A stretch of DNA of 64,000 nucleotides from Rheinheimera sediminis (lineage in GTDB: Bacteria; Pseudomonadota; Gammaproteobacteria; Enterobacterales; Alteromonadaceae), in NCBI RefSeq assembly GCF_004005375.1, contig NZ_RZUF01000009.1:1-64000 (forward strand), written 5' to 3'. Below, piece by piece: positions 55,293 to 63,495 of the stretch (positions are counted from its first letter, which is position 1; each line of letters opens with the position of its first letter). The notes below the pieces were generated by a model. It made no database searches. It worked only from the letters and a program-made list of their open reading frames with translations, and had not been told where the DNA came from. Position numbers and translations under genes: made by a program.

Positions 55293-56774
55293 TCAGCTCA
55301 AATTTGATGGGCAATAGTGCCGAATAAAATCACGGTGTGAAGGTAATCGGTCTACAGCACCTTGAATAGTCTGACGTATGTTGTGCAGATGGCTGCTCAA
55401 CTCGCCTTGTGCCAAGGCTGCGACTAACTGATGATAACCCTTAGGCTGCAGTCGTTGTCCCAGCATCACATGGCTCCAGGATTCCAGCCGGAACATTTCG
55501 TCGCCTGTCTGAAAAGCGTGGGCGCTTTCTTTAAATAACTCAATACGATGAGCCAGCGTATCCGGAATACTCATAGTGCGGCAATAATTCCAGAACGGAC
55601 TGTCAGTTCGCTCTGTCTGGTGGTAATGCAAAATAATAAAGTCGCGGATTTTTTCCACTTCAGTGATGGACTGCTGGTTGTATTCATCCGTGAGAGCTGG
55701 TGTTACGCCATTAAAGGGGAACAGCCGCAATAAGCGGATAATACCACTCATAAACAGGAAAATACTGGTCGATTCCAGCGGTTCAATAAAACCACTGGAT
55801 AAACCAATAGCAATGCAGTTTTTATTCCAGAGTTTTTTACGCCTGCCGGTCTGATAACTTAGCATCCTGGGTTCCATCAGCGGCGCAGTTTCCAGATTGC
55901 CGAGCAAACGTTGTTGCGCTTTTTCATCTGACAGGTAGTCGCTGGCGTAAACCAGACCGTTGCCTACTCTGTGCTGCAAAGGGATACGCCATTGCCAGCC
56001 GCTGTCATGCGCCATAGCTCTGGTATAAGGCGGTAAGGTCGCTGCAGATTCAGTTTGCACTACCACAGCTTTATTGCAGGGTAACCAGTGATCCCAATGT
56101 TCGTACCCTGTTTTTAAAGTTTGTTCGATCAGCAAAGCTTTAAAACCTGTACAGTCGATAAACAAATCGGCGCTGATTTCCTGCCCCGATTCCAGTACTA
56201 ACGATCGGATGTCGCCATTGACATGCTGTTGTACCTGCGCAATTTTGCCTTCGATCCGCACAGCACCTAAATCTTCGCTGAACTTTCGCAGAAAACGGGC
56301 ATAACGGCCAGCGTCCAGATGATACGCGTAGTTGATACTGGACTTGTCCGATTTACCAAACTTATGCAGTTTGGCCGCTTGAAGTTCATAGCAGTAGTCG
56401 CCAAAAGGAGCGTCAACTCCTTGCTGTAAAGCGTGTAGATAATAATGTTGAAAGTCGGTTAAAAAACTACCTTTGCCCGTGACACCAAAAGGATGGAAAT
56501 ACTGATCGCCTGTCTGGCCCCAGTTTTCAAAGGAAATAGCCAGTTTAAAGGTCGCATCTGTCGCTTGCATAAACTCTTGTTCGTTGATGCCCAGCAAGTT
56601 ATGAAACAACAGCACTGGAGGTACAGTAGATTCACCTACACCTACAGTGCCAATTTCTTCTGACTCAATCAGCACTACCTCAACCAGACCTTTCAGCCGT
56701 TTCGATAACGCAGCTGCGGCGACCCAACCTGCGGTGCCGCCTCCTGCTATCACTACTTTTTTTACCTGTTGCAT
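55293..56774 (-). CDS. Tryptophan-halogenase-family flavin enzyme
   Basis: This 493-residue member of the flavin-dependent halogenase family has an FAD loop (IAGGGTAGW, 9-17), GVGESTVPP, the catalytic-lysine region ATFKLAISFENW with Lys77 (Lys79 of PrnA), the family motif GWQWRIP at 259-265, and GFIEPLESTS at 328-337 with the active-site Glu334. All hallmarks of an active halogenase are kept. Family members bromi/chlorinate tryptophan or indoles using FADH2, halide and oxygen. Copies next to TonB-dependent receptors have no settled natural substrate. A strong AGGGGA site supports the start. No flavin reductase gene is visible nearby. Confidence 0.92.
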   Translation of the reverse strand: MQQVKKVVIAGGGTAGWVAAAALSKRLKGLVEVVLIESEEIGTVGVGESTVPPVLLFHNLLGINEQEFMQATDATFKLAISFENWGQTGDQYFHPFGVTGKGSFLTDFQHYYLHALQQGVDAPFGDYCYELQAAKLHKFGKSDKSSINYAYHLDAGRYARFLRKFSEDLGAVRIEGKIAQVQQHVNGDIRSLVLESGQEISADLFIDCTGFKALLIEQTLKTGYEHWDHWLPCNKAVVVQTESAATLPPYTRAMAHDSGWQWRIPLQHRVGNGLVYASDYLSDEKAQQRLLGNLETAPLMEPRMLSYQTGRRKKLWNKNCIAIGLSSGFIEPLESTSIFLFMSGIIRLLRLFPFNGVTPALTDEYNQQSITEVEKIRDFIILHYHQTERTDSPFWNYCRTMSIPDTLAHRIELFKESAHAFQTGDEMFRLESWSHVMLGQRLQPKGYHQLVAALAQGELSSHLHNIRQTIQGAVDRLPSHRDFIRHYCPSNLS

Positions 56775-56815
56775 TGTCTGTCCCCTGTCATTTTTATAAT
56801 TTTTTTAGCTGTTGA

Positions 56816-57862
56816 TCAGCGATTGAGCCTGTTCAAAAGCATGGCGCGCAATTGTCTGGCTTGCATTTCGTCCAGCTCACCCAACACACCACGGGCCTGT
56901 TCCGGCAGGTGTTGTCCAGCCTTTTTCGGGTCATCAAAAATATAATGATTCAGCACAGCCTGCCAGGCTTTGCGTTCATGTTCTGGTTTGTCACGCAGGC
57001 ATAACAAGGCGTGATACAACAGATTCATACCTGAACCTGTGTAGCGAGGTGCTGTGCTCCACCAGTAGTTGATCAGGATATTAAAGGAGCTTAAAGCTTC
57101 CACCTGATGCCACCACATACTGGGCAAATACAGCGCATCACCGGGCTCAAGTTCAGCAATTTGTCCTGCCGCTATAGCTTTTGGAAAGTCAGGAAAACGC
57201 TCTAAGTCAGGTTGTTCGAAATCCACCATGCTAATCACCTGGCCACCTGGTGTCGGCTCTAAAGGCCCCGGGTATAAATGGCTGATTTGATCAGGTGGGA
57301 ACAAAGTGAAGCGGCGTTTACCCAGCACACAACAGGCCAGGTTTTCTGAAGAGTCATAGTGGCAGGCTGACAGTGACTTATTGCCCAGCCAGATACTGAC
57401 TCTGTCAGGTTCTGTTTCATAGCTAACAACAGGTTTAGGTAACTGAATATCGTTATACTGCCGTAAGGTTGGAAAATGAGTACTTAGTAAATTGGAGGCA
57501 ATATAAGCAGAAGGTGGTTGGTCTTGATCTTGCCATTCTAAGAGTTGTTGCAGCACCTGATCGACCTGGCCCAGCCGGGTTTCATAGTTGAGTTTGCTGC
57601 AGCTTTCGTCATAGAAATAACGGCCATTCAAGCCTGGCTCGCCGTAATAAATCTGAGTGGTTTTACCGTTGTAGTGGCTACAGAGATAATCCACCACTGC
57701 AGCTGAACCTTGTTGCCCTAGTTGCACTAAAGGCCAGTGACTGACCAGACCTTTAAGGATCACAGGTTCAGCGCCTGACAATACTTCAGGCGGGATCCCC
57801 CCGCTTTGGCAGTAGACAGTTTTGGTCTGACGTGTAATGTGCTGCATAGCCTTATCCGTCAT
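56816..57862 (-). CDS. JmjC/cupin_8-like oxygenase
   Basis: This 348-residue protein has the FIH-like cupin_8 pattern: EPVILKGLVSHWPLV, SIWLGNKSLSACHYD with His168 and Asp170, CCVLGKRRFTLFPP, GPLEPTPGG, LEPGDALYLPSMWWHQVE with distal His252, and FNILINYWW. The His-x-Asp...His triad indicates an Fe(II)/2-oxoglutarate oxygenase, a class that hydroxylates proteins or small molecules. The gene overlaps the SapC gene by four bases (ATGA) and lies upstream of the halogenase in one operon. Its substrate is unknown; the target may be shared with the halogenase. Confidence 0.9.
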   Translation of the reverse strand: MTDKAMQHITRQTKTVYCQSGGIPPEVLSGAEPVILKGLVSHWPLVQLGQQGSAAVVDYLCSHYNGKTTQIYYGEPGLNGRYFYDESCSKLNYETRLGQVDQVLQQLLEWQDQDQPPSAYIASNLLSTHFPTLRQYNDIQLPKPVVSYETEPDRVSIWLGNKSLSACHYDSSENLACCVLGKRRFTLFPPDQISHLYPGPLEPTPGGQVISMVDFEQPDLERFPDFPKAIAAGQIAELEPGDALYLPSMWWHQVEALSSFNILINYWWSTAPRYTGSGMNLLYHALLCLRDKPEHERKAWQAVLNHYIFDDPKKAGQHLPEQARGVLGELDEMQARQLRAMLLNRLNR

Positions 57863-58599
57863 TGCTGGCTCTGCAGGCTATTTTTTCGCTCTATTAAATG
57901 GCGAATATTGCCCATTGAAAACACCATGGCGTAAATCAGCGCTAAAAAGCCGGACTGCTGTAGTCTGGCAAGTGCCTCTGCAGGCAAAGATGCCAGCCGT
58001 TGTTCATTAATGCAGTAATTGCCCAGCAAGCGGATTTTATCGCCATTCTGCAGAGCAAATTCAATGGTCACGCTCTCCACCAGCTCCAGTTGTTCCAGAG
58101 CAGAATAAAAAATGGCAGCTAGAGCTGTACCTTGGTGGATAGTTTGCAGCCGGGCTGAAATATGTTCCAGATAAGGGCTGTTGCCACCTTGGGATAAAAA
58201 CAATTGCTGGCCTTGTTCTGTGCTTACCTTAGGGTGACTCATATCAATATGCACCACAGCGTTTGGTTCTTCTTCCTGCATCCCCATGGAGCGCTGGAAG
58301 CCAATCAAAAACGGACCTTTTTCAAGGCTGGCCGGAATATAACGTGCATCCCATCCTATGGGGTGCTGCTCGTTCAGGTAGAGGTTTTCTTCTTTGGAAA
58401 AACCTAACAAAGCTATGGCCTGGTAGGACCCCTGTGGGTCGTCTTTTCGCAGCAGTATGGGGTATTCTTTTTGCAGTTCAATAAACTCAGTGGGGAACAC
58501 CAGAGCGCTGGGTACATTGTCGCCAAACTCAGGCCCAAAGTAGTGGATAACGCGGTTATTTTGATGATCGATATTATTCAGTAACACATGCCTGGTCAT
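57859..58599 (-). CDS. SapC-family protein
   Basis: This 246-residue cytoplasmic protein has the SapC pattern: ALVFPTEFIELQKEYPILLR, FSKEENLYLN, YIPASLEKGPFLIGFQ and VHIDMSHPKVSTEQGQQLF, ending in a short helical tail. SapC proteins were named from a Campylobacter surface-array locus but have no established biochemical role. Beside TonB-dependent receptors they recur with cupin and halogenase genes, as here. AGGA lies 8 bases before ATG 58599. It overlaps the cupin gene and follows the receptor gene across a REP-like tandem array. Confidence 0.88.
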   Translation of the reverse strand: MTRHVLLNNIDHQNNRVIHYFGPEFGDNVPSALVFPTEFIELQKEYPILLRKDDPQGSYQAIALLGFSKEENLYLNEQHPIGWDARYIPASLEKGPFLIGFQRSMGMQEEEPNAVVHIDMSHPKVSTEQGQQLFLSQGGNSPYLEHISARLQTIHQGTALAAIFYSALEQLELVESVTIEFALQNGDKIRLLGNYCINEQRLASLPAEALARLQQSGFLALIYAMVFSMGNIRHLIERKNSLQSQQ

Positions 58600-58695
58600 A
58601 TTATTAATCCTGTGACTTCTTAGGTATCAGCATGTACAGCAGAGCAGGGAAAAGCTGCATAAGCAACTTTTCCCTGTTTATCTTTGTCGTTTAGT

Positions 58696-58878
58696 CGGGC
58701 TAAGCCCGTTCTAAACCATGTTATCGTCCAGACGGGCGGACAAGCCCCTTCCAAACCGTGTTATGGTCCAGACGGGCGGACAATCCCCTTCTAAACCGTG
58801 TTATCGTCCAGACGGGCGGGGACAAGCCCCTTCTAAACCGTGTTATGGTCCAGACGGGCGGGGACAAGCCCCGCCCCT
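58696..58878 (-). repeat. Tandem REP-like array (about 4.5 units)
   Basis: Units of about 40-42 bases, read on the plus strand as CGGGCGG(GG)ACAAGCCCCT then TCTAAACCGTGTTATSGTCC, repeat without variable spacers. The last unit ends as the standard REP (GGACAAGCCCCGCCCCTAC) touching the stop codon of the receptor gene. The array lies between the receptor and sapC. Confidence 0.92.
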
Positions 58879-58879
58879 A

Positions 58880-61800
58880 CTAGAACTGGTAACGCATACC
58901 TACCTGATAGCGAGCACCTAAGTCAGTCAGATACCACAACATGGCTTCGTTACGGGCGTGAGAGCGACTGTTTTCACCTGTCAGATTCAGCGCTTCAATA
59001 GAGACCGTCAGTTGCTCGTTAACATCGTAGCTAACGTTGGTATCAAGTTGCCAGTAAGCTTCTTCAAAGCGTGGATTGTTCGAGCCGCCTTTGTTTACTT
59101 CGGCTAAATACTTGTCACGCCAGTTCCATGCCACCCGGGCAGTCCAGCCATCTTTTTCGTAGATACCAATCAGGTTGGCTGTGTCGCTCAGGCCTAACAG
59201 TGCAAACTGAGATTGGCCTGGATCCGCTGCGACGTTAAAGCCAATATCACCTCGAACTAAGGTGTAGTTAGCCTGCACACCAAAACCTGTTTCACCGAAG
59301 AAATGCTGAATAGCCAACTCTGCACCGTGTATTTTGGCGGCTCTGTTGTTATCAGGTGTGCTGGTGCGGAACACCATTTCTGGATCATCCGGGTTGGCTA
59401 TTAAATCAAAACCTGCGTTGTTAGCGAGGAAGTCAATTTGTTCAGGTGTACCAGTAAATTGAGGATTAGCACCAAATTTGGCAATCATATCCGGATGATT
59501 ACGGTATTCAGTAAATACCATCATGGCATAAAGATAAGTGTCATCCAGTGGGAACCCTGCATCTCGCACCGCTTGCGCCGCAGCTATGGCACGCGGACCT
59601 CCTGTGACATCAAGAATGCCCAGTAGAGGCTGATCTACCTGGCGACTACCGATAAAATTCACTACGTCTTTTTGGAATAAACCTGCCGACATATAGCTGC
59701 CATTGTCGTAATACCACTCTAATGACAAGTCGTAGTTAGAGGATTCCAGCGGCAATAAACCAGGGTTAGAAGCGTTCGCTGTAGGTTGAGCACCCAAAAG
59801 TGTTGAACCACCGCCGCCGCCAAAGTTAGAAGCGGATACACCTAAGCTACCTAAACCGGCACGGGCAATAGTTTTACTAAAGGAGAAACGACTTATCACA
59901 TCATCACTCAGATGCAAGGTAAAATCTAAACTTGGTAACAGGTAGTCATAGCTGTTTTTAGCACCAAAAGGTTGTGCTGGAGTAGTGCTATCTGCATAAG
60001 CAACAATATCATTGTTGTCTTCCCAGCGGAAAAATGTTCTGCTGACCAGCGAGCTGGACTCAGATTCAGTTTCCTCGTAGCGCAAACCTGTTAACACATC
60101 AAAAGGCATTTTGCCGATTTCACCAGCTAAAGCCACCTGGAAATAAGCAGCCATTGTATCTTCTTTAACAAGATTATCAGCAGAATAAGTTGTTTCAGAG
60201 GCTGTTGGAATGCCTGGATACAAACCCAAAGCTGCAGTGTACAAAGCGCGTGGGTCAGCTATAAAACCGTAACCGCCAGGTAAGGTTTTATAGTCATCAA
60301 ACTCACCCGGTAAATCAAAAGGTTGGATCAGATTACCAAACTCACCTGGGTTGCCTACGTTCCAGTTACCTAAGGCTATATTATTACCCGCCGTCTGCAG
60401 GGTGCGGGATTCCATATTACGGATTTCAACACCAAAGTCGAAATGGCCATCGTCAAGCGCATATTTTGCATCCAGCTTAAATTGCTGAATATCACTTTCC
60501 TGACTGGCGTTACGAATACGGGCAATAGAAGAACCTACATCACCGGCATCGACCAAACCATTAGCATTGGCACCTTTACCTGGAGCTGCATCGTTATACA
60601 CGTTCAGATAGGTAGGTAAATCAGCACCCCAAAACCATTCACGGGATTCGACGATAGGAGCACCTAAACCTACAGCCAGTTCACCTGAGTTACGTGGGCC
60701 TGTGCCGCGGCTGTGCATCTTGGAATCATGAGCATCAAATTCCAGAGTCAGGTCATCACTGACCAGATACTCAAAATTTACACCGACAGATTTCAAGGTA
60801 TTGGTTTGCTCACGCCATTGCTGCTCGTAACCTTCATCTACAGTGCTGGCATATTCTTCTTTAATGTATGTAGGGGTTTTAACAATATTGTTATCAAATT
60901 CAACTTCTTTGATGTTATTGCCAGTTTGCACCCAGTTGGTGATCTCACCACGATGTTCAACTATGTTATTTTCGGCGAACGTATAGTCACCAGTTGCGGT
61001 GAATTTTTCTGTAGGTCTGAATTGCAAGGTCAACTGAGCGTTGTCGCGTTCCCGCTCTGAGTTCGAAAACGCATAACGAATATCGTTCGGGCGGGTATAC
61101 AACTGACCTTGAGCTGGTGCGTTTGTCACCTCTGTATTTGGATTGTTCCAGAGTCTGCCCGGGGATGACAGATCGTCCCAGTAGCCAACCTGCCAGTCAT
61201 TGACCGTGGCGCCAGTGTAACCTGAATCCCGTTGCTGATGGCTGGCAGAGACACTGACACCAAATTTATCGTCCGCAGTGACGTGGCTGAAAATACCCGA
61301 CAGTTCAGGGGTGATATCGTCGCCCGTTCTGTTGGTGGTGTCATGTGCCGCTTTGACACCTATGCTGGCTGCGCCGGCTGGATTCTCTAATGGGCGGTTC
61401 GTTTTGATATTCAGAGTGGCACCTATACCACCTGTCGCAATATTGGCTTTGCCTGTTTTATAAACTTCAACACCACTGATACTTTCAGAAGCCAGATTGG
61501 AAAAGTCAAAAGCGCGAGAACTACCACCACGGCTGGTGCCGTCAGCACCTGAACCTGCAGCATACGTATTAGCTGCTGGCATAGTACGGCCGTTTAGCGT
61601 GACCATGTTATTGTCAGCACCAAAACCCCGTACTGTCACTTCAGAACCTTCACCATTGGTGCGGCTGATAGACACACCTGAGATACGTTGCAGAGACTCT
61701 GCCAGGTTGGTGTCCGGGAACTTACCTATATCTTCTGCAGAGATGGCGTCTACCACCCCCATTGAATTTCGTTTAATTTCAGCTGCCTGTTGCAGACTGG

Positions 61801-61960
61801 AGCGTACGCCAAAAACAGCAATAACTTCGACAGGTGCAGTTTCTGTTGCTTTGGTTTCTTGTGCTTCCTGTGCATAAAGTGGCAATACAACAGTGCCACT
61901 GAGTAGCAGGGTGACAGCCCTGGCTACTGCGGTTTTGGTAAAAATCTTATTATTGTTCAT
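58880..61960 (-). CDS. TonB-dependent receptor, carbohydrate type
   Basis: This 1026-residue outer-membrane receptor has a signal peptide (AVTLLLSGTVVLPLYAQ). A TonB-box-like segment (PVEVIAVFG) leads into the plug with RNSMGVVDAISAEDIGKFPD, NLAESLQRISGVSISR, VTVRGFG and GGIGATLNIKTNRP. The large barrel ends in YQVGMRYQF. This wording is typical of the Xanthomonas/Caulobacter-type receptors (TIGR01782 group) that import oligosaccharides in polysaccharide-utilisation loci, so a xylo-oligosaccharide substrate is likely by context. The GAGGG site supports the start. It leads an operon with SapC, cupin, halogenase and DUF6445 genes. Confidence 0.94.
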   Translation of the reverse strand: MNNNKIFTKTAVARAVTLLLSGTVVLPLYAQEAQETKATETAPVEVIAVFGVRSSLQQAAEIKRNSMGVVDAISAEDIGKFPDTNLAESLQRISGVSISRTNGEGSEVTVRGFGADNNMVTLNGRTMPAANTYAAGSGADGTSRGGSSRAFDFSNLASESISGVEVYKTGKANIATGGIGATLNIKTNRPLENPAGAASIGVKAAHDTTNRTGDDITPELSGIFSHVTADDKFGVSVSASHQQRDSGYTGATVNDWQVGYWDDLSSPGRLWNNPNTEVTNAPAQGQLYTRPNDIRYAFSNSERERDNAQLTLQFRPTEKFTATGDYTFAENNIVEHRGEITNWVQTGNNIKEVEFDNNIVKTPTYIKEEYASTVDEGYEQQWREQTNTLKSVGVNFEYLVSDDLTLEFDAHDSKMHSRGTGPRNSGELAVGLGAPIVESREWFWGADLPTYLNVYNDAAPGKGANANGLVDAGDVGSSIARIRNASQESDIQQFKLDAKYALDDGHFDFGVEIRNMESRTLQTAGNNIALGNWNVGNPGEFGNLIQPFDLPGEFDDYKTLPGGYGFIADPRALYTAALGLYPGIPTASETTYSADNLVKEDTMAAYFQVALAGEIGKMPFDVLTGLRYEETESESSSLVSRTFFRWEDNNDIVAYADSTTPAQPFGAKNSYDYLLPSLDFTLHLSDDVISRFSFSKTIARAGLGSLGVSASNFGGGGGSTLLGAQPTANASNPGLLPLESSNYDLSLEWYYDNGSYMSAGLFQKDVVNFIGSRQVDQPLLGILDVTGGPRAIAAAQAVRDAGFPLDDTYLYAMMVFTEYRNHPDMIAKFGANPQFTGTPEQIDFLANNAGFDLIANPDDPEMVFRTSTPDNNRAAKIHGAELAIQHFFGETGFGVQANYTLVRGDIGFNVAADPGQSQFALLGLSDTANLIGIYEKDGWTARVAWNWRDKYLAEVNKGGSNNPRFEEAYWQLDTNVSYDVNEQLTVSIEALNLTGENSRSHARNEAMLWYLTDLGARYQVGMRYQF

Positions 61961-62808
61961 CTATCCATACCCTCTTGATTTGTAATAGTCACCTGAATTA
62001 AACAGCGTTTCCTCTGCATGGGACTGAGAGCTCTTGTTATGGCTCTGCAATTCCCAAAAGGGCAATACTCGTTGTACTTGAAGCTACAGCTTTGTTAGCT
62101 GCGCCTTTTAGCCCCAGTCACATAGCTTGACTATGCTCCCCGGGTCTCCTTGGTTTGCCGCCTTCCTGCAACTTCAAGTTACTTGAGTATCTAAAGCCTT
62201 CGAGGTGCAATACACCTGCAAAAAGCCTTTATGCTGTTTATTTGTTAAGGTGCTGAACGTACCGGCTTTCTCCACTTTCGCGCCGAATGGCCAACTCCCC
62301 AAGATGAATTGTAGTGACTGGACAAAAAATATAACCTTGCCAAAATGCGTTAAGCTTTTGCTTTTTTTTGCATTTCTTCGTTTGATCAATGCAGTCAGCT
62401 GTAATTGAACCTGAGTTCTGGAGAATGAGTGCCGAATAGAATGCATTTAATTCTACAAATCATATAGATAAGCTAATTCATATAAGAGCTTTAAGCCTTC
62501 ACTGCCTGAATGTGCAGTTTTTTTGTGGGTCTCAATAGGCTTGGCCGCACGCCATAACAAGCTGGGGCGAGACGGAACAACCCAGCTCGGTTCGAACAGA
62601 GATTCCTGCAATCAGCTGCTTAGCCCTATTTCAGATGATGTGAGCTGGTGGTGCTGGCCTGTGTTGTGGGCTGTTGTGTCGCTGCTTCATCAGCTAATGT
62701 GGCCTAAAGCTGAACAGATCATTGGTGGCGAGTCAGTCTGGCCTCTGAGCCCTTTCCCGAATAAAGCGCAACACGAGCTGCCGATCCGTGAGATGTGTTT
62801 CGTTTGCG
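61961..62808. other. Long upstream region of receptor operon
   Basis: These 848 bases carry no gene I can support; short frames on either strand look random. The region contains a MITE-like repeat at 62065-62190. The receptor promoter must lie here, but I could not single out a convincing promoter or operator. Confidence 0.6.
62065..62190. repeat. MITE-like repeat, copy 3
   Basis: Terminal arms ATACTC...ACTTGAAG at the left and CTTCAAGT...GAGTAT at the right bound 126 bases. The core AGCCCCAGTCACATAGC with ACTATGCTCC is nearly identical to that of copy 1 at 29921. Confidence 0.82.
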
Positions 62809-63495
62809 TCAAATCTTTGCCGCAGACAGAAAAGATGCGATGGTAAAACGCCCTGAACCCGGATTCAGATCGTATTTATAATCGGGCTTGATATCGCCTG
62901 AGTGTAAAGAGGAGCAGCGGTACAGTACCAGACGATTAAAGCGGGCTGGCACCGAAGCAATCACTTCAAACAGTGGCGTGTCACCACAAATGTAGCCCTT
63001 AGGGATACCATGCTTATGAAAGTCAGCCTGTAGCGCTTGCTGATAAGAATCCTGACGTTCTGGCGTAATAGCCTCATAAGCTGTACTGCGATGCCGATAA
63101 AAACTGGTGCCGCCATGGCGTTCATCACATAAATAATAAATAGCCGCCAGTTCATCAGGACAAGGCCGATCAAAGTGGGGAATAGACTGCATAGGCGATA
63201 ATTCTGCCGCCGGAGTACTGACCAGGGAAAAGTAGCTTTCAATCTGCTGCAGTTGGGTCGGATCCAGAGCAAAACACTGCTGCAGTGGTTGAGCTAAATA
63301 CTGCAACAGGTAGGAGCCAAAAGCCGCCGGTGCAGTGGAACGTAAACCCGGGTACAAGCCTGCCGCCTGTCTGACATCTGCTTGTTGCAAGGCATACTGG
63401 ATCAGTTGCTCTGGTTGTGGAATAAAATCATCTACCACCAGCAGCGGCTGTTGCTGCTGGCCTATCCGGCTAAACCTCAGTCTAGGCTGCCTCAT
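62809..63495 (-). CDS. Second DUF6445 protein
   Basis: This 228-residue paralogue of the 54612 gene keeps the same landmarks: LLVVDDFIPQPEQL, YPGLRSTAPAAF, SIPHFD, GGTSFYRHR, GDTPLFE, FNRLVLYR, LHSGDI and GRFTIASF. The HxD, LHSG histidine and GRFT arginine are conserved, supporting the same inferred Fe(II)/2-oxoglutarate chemistry. The ATG overlaps the stop of the upstream halogenase gene by one base (TAATG), so the pair is translationally coupled. It is followed by about 850 non-coding bases before the receptor gene. Confidence 0.85.
   Translation of the reverse strand: MRQPRLRFSRIGQQQQPLLVVDDFIPQPEQLIQYALQQADVRQAAGLYPGLRSTAPAAFGSYLLQYLAQPLQQCFALDPTQLQQIESYFSLVSTPAAELSPMQSIPHFDRPCPDELAAIYYLCDERHGGTSFYRHRSTAYEAITPERQDSYQQALQADFHKHGIPKGYICGDTPLFEVIASVPARFNRLVLYRCSSLHSGDIKPDYKYDLNPGSGRFTIASFLSAAKI

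Noticed and set aside
58696-58878. CRISPR-like array
   Set aside because: Units are contiguous without unique spacers, are palindromic REP-type sequence, and no cas genes are present.
58718-58921. 67-codon frame with repeated PDGRGQAPSKPCY-like units
   Set aside because: It is a translation of the REP array and runs into the receptor gene on the other strand.
62585-62605. tRNA-like GGTTCGAAC motif
   Set aside because: No surrounding cloverleaf or acceptor pairing could be drawn.
62523-62846. 107-codon plus-strand frame
   Set aside because: Low-complexity random-looking composition, no family pattern, and overlaps the 3' end of the second DUF6445 gene.
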